From: Microbacterium elymi
GTDB lineage: Bacteria; Actinomycetota; Actinomycetes; Actinomycetales; Microbacteriaceae
DNA length: 64,000 nucleotides
Reading direction: 5' to 3'
NCBI RefSeq assembly: GCF_021582895.2
Contig: NZ_CP091139.2
Span: 248,001-312,000 of the forward strand
Position 1 is the stretch's first letter; the number at the start of each line of letters is the position of its first letter. Both the position numbers and the translations under genes were made by a program. Of the stretch, positions 38,579 through 49,118 are shown piece after piece. The notes below the pieces were generated by a model. It searched no databases. It was not told the origin of the DNA and saw only the letters and a list, made by a program, of their open reading frames with translations.

Positions 38579-38591
38579 CACTCCGGCCGGC

Positions 38592-41500
38592 TCAGCCGCG
38601 CAGCACCAGCCCGTGTGCGACGTAGTAGAGCGTCACGTCGATCGAGTCCAGCGGCACACCATGCCGTTCGTGGTACGCGCGACGGTACAGCTCGAGCTCG
38701 CAGCATCCGTGATTCGCGGGCGGCCTGATCGCGCGGCGGTGCCCCGGTCTTCCAGTCCACGATCTCGATCCGATCCCCGCGGCGGTAGACCGCGTCCAGC
38801 TTGCAGATCGCCAGGTGCTCCTGCTCGTCGAGCCCGGTGAAGCGGAAGTCGATCTCGGTCTCCACCTCGATCGGCTGCAACGCCGCCCACTCCGACTGCT
38901 CGAATGCGGCCTGCAGCGTCCGCAGGTCGCTCAAGTCGGCGGGACTGAACGCGGCGTCGTCGTCGCCGCCCTCCCACAGCGCGTCATCCAGCGAGCCCGA
39001 GGCCCCGACGAGGCCGGAGCGACGCTCGACCCACGCGTGGAACAGCGTGCCCAGCCGGGTCTGCCGGAACGGGCGCTCCGGCAGCGGACGCGCCAGCGCG
39101 GACACCGTCCCCGCGTAGTCGGCGACGAAGTCCTTGTACCGGGAGGCGGGGATGCGCACCGGCGCGCTGCGGCCCGCGCCGTGCGGCGCGGCCTGCTCGG
39201 CCAGCAGCAGCGCGAGCTCGTCCTCCGGCTCCGGCCGGGGCGCCGACAGCGCCGCACGGACCTGGTCGGCCGCGGCCCGCACGCGCTCACGACGTGCGCC
39301 CAGCGGATCGATCGGCCACTGCAGCGAGCCGCCGTTCCCCCAGATACGGGTTCTCCTCCGGCATCGCGGCCGGCAGCGCGATCTGCATGGCCTCGGCGAT
39401 CTCGATCAGGAACCCACTGGAGGGCCGCGGCTTGGTCGTCCCCGCCCAGGGCGCCCCGGTCAGCAGCAGATGCTCGCGCGCCCGGGTCACCGCGACATAG
39501 GCGAGGCGCCGGTCCTCGTCGATCTGACGCCGGCGGTTCGCGGCGACGAACGCCTCCAGCGCCGCCTTCAGCTCCTGCTGCGTCCCGGCGCTGCGCCAGC
39601 CGAATTCCGGGAGCCAGGACGCGTCGCCGCGGAACGCGTACGGGAGGACGCCGAATCCGAGCCAGGCCTTCGTGTCCTTGGCACCGGTGGGCAGTTCGCC
39701 GTCGACCATCCGCACAACCGCCACGGCATCCCATTCCAGTCCCTTCGAGCCGTGGATGGTCAGCAGCTGGACGACATCGTCCTCGGGCGGCTCGGTGCGG
39801 GGCGCGAACTCGTCGAGCTCCTCGGCGTGGTCCAGCCACGCCAGCAGACTCGGCAGTGACCCGGTCTCGTCCGCGGACAGGAACGCGTGCACCTCGTCGA
39901 CGAACGCGCGCAGCTGGGCGGATGCGATGCGCGCGGGCCCGCGGGCCTCGTTGGCGGCCAGTTCGACGTCCAGACGCAGCTCGAGCTCGATCAGCCGGAT
40001 CAGCTCGGCGATCGGCAGCGCCGCCGACCGGCGGAGGCCTTCGAACACGGCGGCGGCGTCCCGCAGGCGTGCGCGGGCCGCGACGGTGAACCCCGCGAGC
40101 CACCCGTGGTCGTCCCGTGCGCGCAGCAGGAAGTCGAGGGCGTCGATCACCGATCCCTGCTCGTCGCCGGCGGACGCCCGCGCGCGGGCGGCGATCTCGG
40201 GTTCCAGCGGCTGCAGTGCGGCGTCGTGCTGCGCGAGGCGCTGCGCGAGCTGGGCCAGCGCGCGCAGATCGCTGAGCCCGATACGCCAGCGCGGACCGGA
40301 CAGCAGCCGGATCAGCGCGGAGCCCGCGCGCGGGTCGGAGATCACCCGCAGCGCGCTGACCACGTCGACCACCTCGGGGGTGGACAGCAGGCCGCCCAGG
40401 CCCAGGATCCGGTGCGGGATCCCGCGGGCGCCCAGCGCATCGCCGAAGCGGACCATGTGCTTCTTGCCGGAACAGCACAGCTCCGGTGGTGGTCAGCCCG
40501 CGCCGGCTTCGTTCTGCCCGCACCTGCTGGAACCAGCCCGCGACCCGGTCGGCCTCGGCATCCAGGTCGTCCTCCACCGCGATCCGCACCTCGCCGTCCG
40601 GGGCGCCCGGCCGGGACGCAGCTCCCACCGGGACGGAGGATGCCGCGGCCAGCGGCTTCAGGACGGCACCGGCCGCCCGCAGCACCCCGGCGCTGTTGCG
40701 CCAGCTGGTCATCAGCGCGTACGTCCCGCATCCGCCCGCAGGCGCGAACGCGGCCGCGAACCCGCCCAGGTTGCCGGCGCTCGCCCCCCGCCAGCCGTAG
40801 ATCGCCTGGTGCGGATCGCCGACCGCCATCACCGCGCGGCCGGCGAACAGGGCGGCCAGCAGCTCGGTCTGCACGACCGACGTGTCCTGGTACTCGTCCA
40901 GCAGCACCACCCGGAAGCGATCGCGGATCTCGGCGGTCACGGTGGGATGGCCGTGCACCACCTCGCGCGCGCCGGCGACCTGATCGGAGAAGTCGAGCAC
41001 GCCCAGCCGCCGCTTCTGCCGGTTGTACTCCCGCGCCAGATCGACCAGCACTTCCAGCCCGTCGATGTTGGCGGCGGCGGTCGCCACGTCCGCGTAGACG
41101 GTGGTGCGCCGGTCGGTCGACGGCAGATCGCGGACCGTGCGGAACCGGGCGGGGAAGGCCGCCAGATCGTCCAGGTCGACGAGGTTGTCGACGCCGTCCC
41201 GCGCGATCCGCAGGGCCGCGTCGATGATCCCGCGCGGAGAGCGCTCGATCCCCTCCAGCCGCTCGTCGTCGCTGCCGAGCACCACGCGGCGCATCAGCAG
41301 CCAGGCCGCCGACTCGCTCAGCAGCGCGGCCTCGGGGTCGCGTCCGATCCGCACGGCGTGCTCGCGCACGATCCCGTCGGCGAAGCTGTTGTAGGTGGCC
41401 ACGGTCGGGCGATCGCAGCGTCTCGGCGTCCTGGGCGATCGGGACGGCCTCGACCTCGGTGGCCAGTGCCTCCAGGATGTCGTGACGCGCACGGTCGCCG

Positions 41501-41867
41501 TCGGCGCCGGCCAGCGGCTCGAGCCGGCCTCGCGCGTGCAGCGCCGGCAGATGCGACAGCAGTCCGCGCCGCTCGAACTCCGCCAGGCGCGCCAGCCGGC
41601 GCTGGATGCGCTCGGCCAGCTCGCCGGCCGCCTTGCGCGTGAAGGTCAGGCCGAGGACCTCGTCGCGACGCGCCAGCCCGTTGGCCACGAGCCAGACCAC
41701 GCGTGCGGCCATCGTCTCGGTCTTGCCGCTGCCGGCGCCGGCGACCACCAGGGCCGGTTCCAGGGCGAGGAGATCACGGCCGACTGCTCGGCGGTGGGCG
41801 GGAACTGGCCCAGCGCGGCCGCGATCACCGCGGGCGTGAGCTCCGGTGTCGTGCGCTCGTCGCTCAT
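38592..41867 (-). CDS. adnB: ATP-dependent helicase-nuclease subunit AdnB, frameshifted
   Basis: The reconstructed protein of about 1090 residues pairs with AdnA to resect double-strand breaks. It has Q motif FPPTAEQSAVI, Walker A AGAGSGKTETM, TFTRKAAGELAERI, the Walker B region LLDEYQDTSVVQ, GDPHQAIYGWRGA, SWRNSAGVL, TIHGSKGLEWDAV and YVAVTRAREHLLL, then a C-terminal RecB-type nuclease domain with EIVDWKTG. Five indels interrupt it: C/G runs near 41773, 41408 and 39340, GC-context insertion near 40463, and GCAGC read as GCGAGC near 38710. The ATG overlaps the adnA stop (ATGA). Its motifs are intact once corrected. Confidence 0.93.
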
Positions 41868-44800
41868 GACGCGCTCACCGCCCCGATCGTGTGGATGCGG
41901 CACAGGCCGTAGGAGTGCTCGTCGCGGCAGTGCTCCTCGAACGGAGCGGTGAACCGGGCGGACCGCATGACCTCGACGGCCGACCGGATGCGCGCCAGGA
42001 ACGCGGTGCGGGCCTCATCGGTGAACGGCGGCTGCCACGGCTCGGCGAACTCCTTGCCCTTCGCGGTCGGCCGCAGGACGAGGAGCTTCGCCCCGCCCGC
42101 CGCACCGTGGACCCCGGCGATCGCACCGGTCTCGAACGCGAGCTGGTACGCGGCCAGCTGCGGGTTCTCCGCCACCTTGGCATCGGACTGCGGCTCGCGC
42201 TTGCCGGTCTTCAGGTCGACGATCACCACCCGGCCGTCGGCGGTCAGCTCCACCCGGTCGATGTAGCCGCTGAGCACCGCTGTGTGCTCGGCGGCATCCT
42301 CGATCGGCACCGGGATCTCGAAGTGCGGCTCGGCCTCGACCAGCCGCCCCCGGCGGCGTCGAAGCGACGCAGGTACGCGTGCAGGCGGCGCACCATGTCG
42401 CGCGCCTGGCGCCGGGTCGCGTCCTCGATCCAGCCGGCCTCGAACTCGAGCTCGCCCCAACGGCCGACCACCTGCTGCCAGAGCGCCTCCTCGTCGGCGC
42501 CGTCGGCGTGCTCGAGGGCGGCATGGATGATGGTGCCCAGCCCCGCCGTCGTGCTGCCCGGATCGCCGCCGAGGTCGCCGATCACCCAGTTCAGCTGACA
42601 CGTCTCCAGCGCCTCCAGGCGGGACGGCGAGACGCGCACGTCCTCGCGGGCGAGATCGCGCAAGCCCGGTCGTGGAGGTGGGCTCGGGCACGCCGTACCA
42701 CTGGTCGGGGTGGGCGCCGGCGACTCCGGCATCGGCCAGGAGCGCGAGCTGGCCGGCGGCGTGGGCGCGGCCGGCCGCGGCGCGGCTCGGGTCGGTGAGC
42801 GTGCGACGGTGGCGGGCGACGGTCCCGCGCAGCGAGAGCGGGTGCTCGGCCAGCGCGCCCGGCGGCGTGGGCGTCGGAAGGAACTCGAAGAACACGCTGG
42901 GGCCGGTGTCGTCGTCGTCCACCGCGGTCACGATCAGGCGGGATCGTGCCCGCGAGATCGCGCGCACGAACAGGCGCAGCTCGTCGTGCATCGCCGCGCG
43001 GCGACGATCCAGCGTCTCGGGCGCGCCGGCGTCGCCGGGCGCGCGTGCGATGGCGTCGGCCAGCCGCCAGGTGTCCAGCAGGCTTCCGCGCAGCCGGGTG
43101 TTCGGCCAGACGCCGTCCTGCACCCCCGCGATCACGACCGTGTCGAAGTCGGTCCCGAGGGCCCCGGCGGGGGTGAGCACGGACACGGCCTCGGTCACCG
43201 CAGAGGCCTCGAGCCGGTCCTCGGCCACGTCGCTGTCCAGGATGCCGCGCACGAACACCAGCGGGTTGTCCGCCGCGGCGTCGGCCCGCTCCTGGAACCG
43301 CTTCGCCGCCTGGAACAGGGCGACCACCGCATCCAGATCCCGGTTCGCCTGCTCGGCGAGGGGTCCGGTGCCGTCCGCGGCGCGGGCCCAGACCCGCTCG
43401 AGACCCGATGCCTGCCACGCGATCCACAGCAGCTCGTGCGCCGTGTCGCCGCGTTCCAGGCCGGCGCGCACGTCGGCCAGGGTGCGCGCGAGCCGCGCGG
43501 CCCGCCGCGCCTCGCGAGTGTCGACGACGTCGAACTCGACCGGGAACCGGCAGGCCTCGCACAGCAGCTGGGCGGCCGCCCGGTCGCCGCCGCCGCGCAG
43601 CTCGGCGTGCCGCAGGGCGGTGCGCGAGCCGACGCAGCTGCACCGGATCGAACCCGCCGATCACGCCCAGCAGCGTCTCGGCGACCAGCTCGGGGGTCCA
43701 CTGGCCGGGATCGACGGCGGCCAGCTCGACCACCCGCAGCAGGTCCTGCACCGGGCGCAGCGTGCCCAGAGCCTGCCCTGGGCCGGCGGAGCGTGCCGGC
43801 ACCTCGCGCGCGGACAGCTCCGACTCCAGCGCGGCCACCTGCCGGGTGTCGTGGGCGATCACCGCGCACCGCTCCCAGCCGATCCCGTCGCGCACGTGCC
43901 GTTCCCGGCAAGCCGCGCGATCACGTCGTACTCCTCGGCGGCCGAGCGCGGCAGCATCGTCTGCACCTCGTCTCCGACGGCGACGCCGCCGGGGGCCCGC
44001 CGGTGGGCGACCACCCCGCCGGCGCCGATGTGCGCGGTGACCGCACGGGCCAGATCGGTCATCGACGCGGTGCCGCGGTGCGGCGCGGCCAGCACGTGCA
44101 CGCCGCGGTGCGGCGCGGCCAGCACGTGCACCTCCCGCAGCGACGCGCTCAGCCGCGCGAAGTTCTCCGGCGTCGCCCCGCGGAACGCGCCGGCCCCGAC
44201 ATCCGGATCGCCGAAGGCCAGCACCGCGATCCCCCGCGCCCGACAGGCCTCCAGCAGCTCGACGCCGCCCAGAGTGAGCTCCTGCGCGTCGTCGACCAGG
44301 ATCACGCGGGCGCGGGTGAGCTCGGCCAGGACCGCATCTCCGGCGCTGCGCACCAGCCCGACCGCCTCGCGGACCAGGCCCGCGGCATCCCGGTGCGCGC
44401 CGCGCATGTCGGCCCGCACCTGCAGGTACTCGCGGAAGAAGGACGCCATCGCCGTCCACGACTCCCGCTCGAACCGCGCGCCGAGCCGTGCGAGTCGGTC
44501 GGGTTCGACCCCCAGCGTGATGCACTCGGCGAAGAAGGCGCGCACCTCGCTGCGGAACCCCCGGGTCGCGCGGATGTCGGCGGGCAGCCATGCGGGCCAC
44601 CGCTGGGCGCCGGATGCCTCGTCCTCGGCGTCGCCGGCAAGCAGATCCTGGATCAGCTGGTCCTCGTCGCCGCCGGTCAGCAGGCGGGGCGGCTCGCCGC
44701 CGGCGTGCACCTCGGCCCCGCGCACCAGCCGGAACGCGAACGAGGTGATCGAGTGCGCGAGCGCGCCCGAGGTCGCCCCGCCGACGGCCAGTCCGAGCCG

Positions 44801-45058
44801 GTCGCGCAGGGCGGTCGCCGTGGTCCGGCTGGGTGTGAGGACGAGCACGTGGTCGGCGGTCAGCCCGGTGCCGTCCTGTGTGAGCGCGCGCACCCGGGCC
44901 ACCAGGGTGGCGGTCTTGCCGGTGCCGGGCGCGCCGACCACGGTGCCGGATGCGTCGGCGGGCAGCGCGATCACCGCGCGCTGGGACTCATCGGGCGCGA
45001 ACGGGCGGTGCGGCTCCGAAGCAGTGCGGGTCTCGGTGTCGGGGGTGCTGTCGGCCAT
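41864..45058 (-). CDS. adnA: ATP-dependent helicase-nuclease subunit AdnA, frameshifted
   Basis: The reconstructed protein of about 1063 residues has an N-terminal SF1 domain with Walker A GAPGTGKTATL and a Walker B that reads VILVDDAQEL. The C-terminal nuclease domain has VIVDLKTGKREP. The Cys of LETCQLNW and the pair in HCRDEHSYGLCRIHT fit the [4Fe-4S] Cys set found in this nuclease class. It works with AdnB in end resection. Breaks lie near 43910 (two bases), 43632 (GCAGC read as GCGAGC), 42661 (GCGCAGC read as GCGCAAGC) and 42348 (one G lost). A perfect 30-base tandem duplication near 44072 repeats ten residues. The order adnA-adnB-x-nudC-uvrD2 follows mycobacteria. Confidence 0.93.
44072..44131. 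repeat. Perfect 30-base tandem duplication inside adnA
   Basis: The 30-base unit at 44072-44101 is repeated exactly at 44102-44131. In the adnA frame it duplicates ten residues (VHVLAAPHRG twice). Because 30 is a multiple of three, the frame is kept. Confidence 0.9.
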
Positions 45059-45219
45059 CGTCTGGCTACGCTATCGCCCGGCGCCGACACGGTCGCGCGT
45101 CGGAAGCGCGTGGCGTCGTTCGCCCAGAGCGTGCGCCGGCGCCGGCTCGGGCCTGCGCGGCGTGTCGTAGAGTTGCCATACCCACCACCAGCCAGCAGGC
45201 CAGAGAAAGGCAGGGATCC

Positions 45220-45444
45220 GTGGAGATCCGCATCGGCATCGTGAACACCGGACGTGAGCTGAACTTCGAGACCGACGAGTCGGCCGACAGCGTGCGCTCG
45301 ACGATCACCACCGCGCTGGAGTCCGGCGCCACCCACGTGAGCCTCGCGGACGGCAAGGGCAACACCTACATCGTGCCGACCGCGGGCCTGGCCTACGTCG
45401 AACTGGGCACCGAGGACGTGCGCCGGGTCGGGTTCGTGGCCTGA
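45220..45444 (+). CDS. DUF3107 family protein
   Basis: This intact 74-residue protein is a DUF3107 member, a small alpha/beta protein of actinobacteria. It starts MEIRIGIVNTGRELNFETDESADS and ends VELGTEDVRRVGFVA. The function is unknown; in mycobacteria it lies next to the rhlE and ferritin-like genes, as here. The GTG start has AAAGG seven to nine bases upstream. Its stop overlaps the ATG of the next gene (TGATG), so they are likely one transcript. Confidence 0.9.
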   Translation: MEIRIGIVNTGRELNFETDESADSVRSTITTALESGATHVSLADGKGNTYIVPTAGLAYVELGTEDVRRVGFVA

Positions 45445-45734
45445 TGCAGATCGTGCTCGCTCTGATCTACGGGGCGGCGATCGGGGCGCTGGCCCACTTC
45501 ACCATGCCGGCGCGCGACATGCGCGGCTCGGCACTCGCGCCGATGCTCGGCGCCGTCGTCGGCGGCGCCGTCTGGACGATCCTGACCTGGGTCGGCCTGG
45601 GACTGGACAGCCCCTGGCTGTGGCTGGCGGCCCTCATCGTGCCGGCGGCGGTCGTCTACATCGCTGTGGCGGTACTCACCCGCCTGCGCCGCGCCCGCGA
45701 CGAGCGCGAACGCGAGCGCCTCCGGCTCGCGTGA
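45444..45734 (+). CDS. Small three-helix membrane protein of unknown function (96 aa)
   Basis: The 96-residue product has three hydrophobic segments (about 3-20, 34-52, 58-80) and an Arg/Glu-rich cytoplasmic tail (RLRRARDERERERLRLA). No family is recognised beyond small transmembrane proteins in actinobacteria. It is translationally coupled to the DUF3107 gene through TGATG. The frame is intact. Confidence 0.75.
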   Translation: MQIVLALIYGAAIGALAHFTMPARDMRGSALAPMLGAVVGGAVWTILTWVGLGLDSPWLWLAALIVPAAVVYIAVAVLTRLRRARDERERERLRLA

Positions 45735-45764
45735 CCCGCCGACGCATCACGCTCGGGTCGTCCC

Positions 45765-46483
45765 TCAGGCGGTGAGGTCGATCGCGCCCATCCGCCGGGC
45801 GTGCGCGGCCAGCAGCTCGGTGAACACCGGCTCGACCTGCTCCTGCTCGGTCTCGTCGAGCACGCCGGTGCGCAGCGCCGCCCGGGCGATGAGGATGGTG
45901 TCGCCGACCAGACGCCGTCCCCACATCGCCAGCAGGGAGCGCAGCTCGCCGTCCTCGGCGATCCCCTGCGCGAGCAGCTCGACGATCGCCTGGCGATCGT
46001 CGTCCGCCTGCAGGATCCGGGCGACGCGGGCGCCGGTCTCGCCATAGCTCTGCGACAGCGCGTCGTAGAAGTCGTCCAGCATCCCGGCGGTGATGTGCAC
46101 CGACAGCATGGTCTCCTGCGGTCGGATGCCGTGGGTGGCACTGCGGAACGCGTCCAGCGGCTCGCGGAACGGCGCCATCAGCTCGGTCGGGTCCGCGTCC
46201 CGGTCCCGGATCAGCGCCACCAGCTCCTGATGCTTGGTCAGGGCCGCACCGGCCGCGCGCGACAGCGCCTCCTTGTGTCCGAGCTGCGGGGTCGCCGCGA
46301 TCAGCTCGCTGAGCGTCTCGAAGTAGCCCAGCTTGCAGGTATGCGGCCTGGCCGAGGAACGTGTCGACGTCGGGCGCGAGATCCTCGAACGCCACCCGGG
46401 TGGCGTCGCCGAGGTCGCCGCGCGAGCGCAAGCCGCAGCGTGCGCACCGCCGGTCGCCGTCGCCGCTGGAACCACCCGAACAC
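45765..46483 (-). CDS. Ferritin-like fold protein (MiaE-related), frameshifted
   Basis: The reconstructed protein of about 238 residues is a four-helix ferritin-like protein that in mycobacteria (Rv3210c) lies next to rhlE. Helical segments with GYFETLSELIAATPQLGHKEALSRAAGAALTKHQELV and LSVHITAGMLDDFYDALS carry Glu and His residues suited to a di-iron site, as in tRNA hydroxylase MiaE. The enzymatic role is not established. Insertions near 46430 (GCGCAGCC read as GCGCAAGCC) and 46338 (TGCAGC read as TGCAAGC) break the N-terminus. The GTG start has TAGGCT seven bases upstream. Confidence 0.85.
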
Positions 46484-46490
46484 GAGATAC

Positions 46491-46496
46491 AGCCTA
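46491..46496 (-). promoter_or_regulatory. -10 box of the ferritin-like gene (leaderless)
   Basis: TAGGCT on the minus strand lies seven bases before GTG 46483. Confidence 0.5.
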
Positions 46497-46625
46497 CGGC
46501 CCGGGGATGCGCGTCCGAGCGCGCCCGCGCGGCCGTGCACAGACCCCTCCGGTAGGATCGTGTTCATCCCGGCATCGGATCGGGATCCCGCGCCTGCAGC
46601 TGACGAGAGGGCGTGGACTTCTTCC

Positions 46626-46644
46626 GGCGGCCCCTCGGGCCGCC
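46626..46644 (+). promoter_or_regulatory. Hairpin in the rhlE 5' leader
   Basis: GGCGGCCC and GGGCCGCC pair perfectly over eight bases with a CTC loop, 24 bases before the rhlE start. A TAGGAT box at about 46552-46557 could start a leader of about 105 bases, longer than the leaderless transcripts common in this window. DEAD-box helicase mRNAs are often autoregulated through their leaders, but whether this hairpin is an attenuator is not known. Confidence 0.4.
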
Positions 46645-46668
46645 CTCACTCAGACAGGCATATACATC

Positions 46669-48180
46669 GTGACGACTTTCGCCGACCTCGGCGTGGATCA
46701 GGACATCATCGACGCGCTCGCCGCCCACGGCATCGCGGACTCCTTCCCGATCCAGGAGCAGACCATCCCGCTGAGCCTTCCGGGCCAGGACATCATCGGA
46801 CAGGCCAAGACCGGCACCGGCAAGACGTTCGGCTTCGGCATCCCGGTCGTGCGAGCGACTCGGACTGGACCCCGCGCCGGGCGTCCAGGCCCTGATCGTC
46901 GTCCCGACCCGCGAGCTCGCGGTGCAGGTCTACGAGGACATCGACATGCTGACCGCCAACCGCGCCACCAGCGTCGTGGCGATCTACGGCGGCAAGGCCT
47001 ACGAGGGCCAGATCGAGGCTTGCCGGGCCGGCGCGCAGATCGTCGTGGGCACCCCCGGGCGGCTCATCGACCTCGCCGGGCAGCGCCTGCTCGACCTGTC
47101 CCACGCCCGCGAGGTGGTGCTGGACGAGGCCGACAAGATGCTCGATCTGGGCTTCCTGCCCGACATCGAGAAGATCTTCCAGAAGGTGCCCGAGGTGCGG
47201 CACACCCAGCTGTTCTCGGCGACGATGCCCGGCCCGATCGTCGCGCTGGCCCGCCGGTTCATGTCCAACCCGATCCACATCCGGGCCTCCGACCCGGACG
47301 AGGGCCTGGCCCAGGCCAACATCCGGCACATGGTCTATCGCGCGCACTCGCTGGACAAGGACGAGGTGATCGCCCGCATCCTGCAGGCGCGCGACCGCGG
47401 CAAGACGGTCGTCTTCACCCGCACCAAGCGCGCCGCCCAGAAGCTGGTGGACGAGCTCAGCGATCGCGGGTTCAACGCCGTCGCCGTGCACGGAGACATG
47501 AGCCAGGAGGCCCGCGAACGCTCGATGGCGGCGTTCAAGGCCGGCAAGCGCGACGTGCTGATCGCCACCGAGGTGGCCGCCCGCGGCATCGACGTGGACG
47601 ATGTCACCCACGTGATCAACCACACCGTGCCGGACGACGAGAAGGCCTACCTGCACCGCGTGGGCCGGACCGGCCGCGCGGGCAAGACCGGCATCGCCGT
47701 CACGTTCGTGGACTGGGAGGACCTGCACAAGTGGGCCCTGATCAACCGCGCCCTCGACTTCGGCAAGCCCGAGCCGCTGGAGACCTACTCGTCCAGCCCG
47801 CACCTGTACGAGGAGCTGGACATCCCAGCCGGCACCAAGGGACGGATCACCACCGCACCGCGCACGTCGTCGGTCAAGACCCAGCGCGGCCCCCGCCCCG
47901 AGCGGGCGGCGGATGCCGCCACCGACGGCGAAGGCGGCACCCGGCGTCGCCGCCGCCGCCGCGAGGGCGGACCCGAGCGGGTCGGCGCGAGCTTCGAGCC
48001 CGATGGACGGCAGCCGCTGCCGCCGCCGACGCGGCGCCCGCCGCGGGTGAGGGGGCCGCGGAAGGCGCCGGCACCCACGACGGCGGCGGCACCGAGCACC
48101 ACGACGGCAAGCCGGCCGCGGCGCGCCGCCGTCGGCGCCGTCGTCGCTCCGGCGCGGCCACCCCGAACCCCGGCGCCTGA
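46669..48180 (+). CDS. rhlE: DEAD-box RNA helicase, RhlE/CsdA type, frameshifted
   Basis: The reconstructed protein of about 503 residues has all DEAD-box motifs: Q motif FPIQEQTIP, Walker A AKTGTGKT, VPTRELAVQV, GTPGRLID, DEAD as VLDEADKM, SAT, VFTRTKRAA, ATEVAARGIDV and HRVGRTGRAG. The C-terminus is basic, low in complexity, and rich in Arg and Ala (RRRRRRRR), as in RNA-binding tails. A G is inserted near 46847 (GTGCAGCG read as GTGCGAGCG) and a G lost near 48015. The GTG start follows a 5' leader with a hairpin. The gene is convergent with the PHP gene. Confidence 0.94.
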   Translation: MTTFADLGVDQDIIDALAAHGIADSFPIQEQTIPLSLPGQDIIGQAKTGTGKTFGFGIPVVRATRTGPRAGRPGPDRRPDPRARGAGLRGHRHADRQPRHQRRGDLRRQGLRGPDRGLPGRRADRRGHPRAAHRPRRAAPARPVPRPRGGAGRGRQDARSGLPARHREDLPEGARGAAHPAVLGDDARPDRRAGPPVHVQPDPHPGLRPGRGPGPGQHPAHGLSRALAGQGRGDRPHPAGARPRQDGRLHPHQARRPEAGGRAQRSRVQRRRRARRHEPGGPRTLDGGVQGRQARRADRHRGGRPRHRRGRCHPRDQPHRAGRREGLPAPRGPDRPRGQDRHRRHVRGLGGPAQVGPDQPRPRLRQARAAGDLLVQPAPVRGAGHPSRHQGTDHHRTAHVVGQDPARPPPRAGGGCRHRRRRRHPASPPPPRGRTRAGRRELRARWTAAAAAADAAPAAGEGAAEGAGTHDGGGTEHHDGKPAAARRRRRRRRSGAATPNPGA

Positions 48181-48196
48181 GCTCCCCGCCTCGTCG

Positions 48197-49057
48197 TCAG
48201 CCGAAGACGGGGCGCTGCCGGTCCCGCGCGCGATGATCCGCTCGACCATGTCGTCGGCCGTGGTGTGCTCGCCCGGGACGTTGGGCTTGCCCGCCCCGTG
48301 GTAGTCGCTGGAGCCGGTGATGATCAGGTCGTGCTCCTCGGCCAGCCGGCGCAGCATCCGCACGCCCGGCTCGAGGTTCTCGCGATGGCCGAGCTCGAAG
48401 CCGGCGAGCCCCGCCTCCCGCATCCGGGTGAGCAGCTGGCGGGGCAGGACGCCGGCCCGACCGGCCGGATGCGCGATGATCGGCACGCCCCCGGCATCGG
48501 CGATCAGGCCGACGGCGGTCACCGGGTCGGGGGCGAAGAGGGCGACGTAGTATTCGCCGGCGGGGCTGAGGATGCCGGAGAACGCCTCCGTGCGGTCGCG
48601 GACATGGCCCCGCGCCACCAGCGCGTCGGCGATGTGCGGCCGGCCGACGGTCGCGTCGTCCGAGGTCTGGGCGAGGATGTCGTCCCAGTCCAGGTCGTAG
48701 TCGCGGGCGATGTTGTCGGCCATCGTGCGGGCCCGCTCCCGCCGTGACCGGCGCACCCGATCCAGCATCGCCCGCAGCCGGGCGTCGTCGGGATCGATCA
48801 GGTACGCCAGGATGTGCACGCTTGCGCCAGGTGTGCTTGGCGGACATCTCCATCCCCGGGATGAACGTCATCCCCAGGGACGTCGCCGCCTGCGCGGCCT
48901 CCGCCCATCCGGCGGTGGTGTCGTGATCGGTCAGGGCCACCGTGCGCATGCCGTGCTGATGCGCGGCGCGCATCACCTCGGCCGGAGCCTGCGTGCCGTC
49001 GGAGCGGTCCGAATGCAGATGCAGATCACTCGGACCCTCGAAGACGTGCGGCGCCAT
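48197..49057 (-). CDS. PHP-domain phosphoesterase, frameshifted
   Basis: The reconstructed protein of about 286 residues is a PHP metal-dependent phosphoesterase (Rv1535-like RNase AM/nucleotide phosphatase type). Metal ligands appear in DLHLHSDRSDG, VALTDHDTT, IPGMEMSA, VPIIAHPAGR and the SSDYHG motif. The substrate may be RNA or 3',5'-bisnucleotide. An A inserted near 48820 (GCGCAGC read as GCGCAAGC) and a base lost near 48217 beside GCAGC alter the ends; correcting both gives the C-terminus RPVFG and a normal gap to rhlE. TACTCT six bases upstream of the ATG suggests leaderless expression. Confidence 0.85.
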   Translation of the reverse strand: MAPHVFEGPSDLHLHSDRSDGTQAPAEVMRAAHQHGMRTVALTDHDTTAGWAEAAQAATSLGMTFIPGMEMSAKHTWRKRAHPGVPDRSRRRPAAGDAGSGAPVTAGAGPHDGRQHRPRLRPGLGRHPRPDLGRRDRRPAAHRRRAGGAGPCPRPHGGVLRHPQPRRRILRRPLRPRPGDRRRPDRRCRGRADHRASGRSGRRPAPPAAHPDAGGGARRLRARPSREPRAGRADAAPAGRGARPDHHRLQRLPRGGQAQRPGRAHHGRRHGRADHRARDRQRPVFG

Positions 49058-49063
49058 CCCCCG

Positions 49064-49069
49064 AGAGTA
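49064..49069 (-). promoter_or_regulatory. -10 box of the PHP gene (leaderless)
   Basis: TACTCT on the minus strand lies six bases before the ATG at 49057. Confidence 0.45.
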
Positions 49070-49105
49070 GCGTGCCCCGTCCGCCGATCTCTCAGCCTGC
49101 TGGCA

Positions 49106-49111
49106 TAGAGT
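49106..49111 (+). promoter_or_regulatory. -10 box of the endo/exonuclease/phosphatase gene (leaderless)
   Basis: TAGAGT is seven bases before GTG 49119 and supports that start, which is needed for the first transmembrane helices. Confidence 0.45.
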
Positions 49112-49118
49112 CGCGTCC

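Noticed and set aside
47785..48196. PHP gene frame running 400 bases into rhlE on the other strand
   Set aside because: A one-base loss near 48217 explains it; in the corrected frame the protein ends RPVFG at 48197, just past the rhlE stop.
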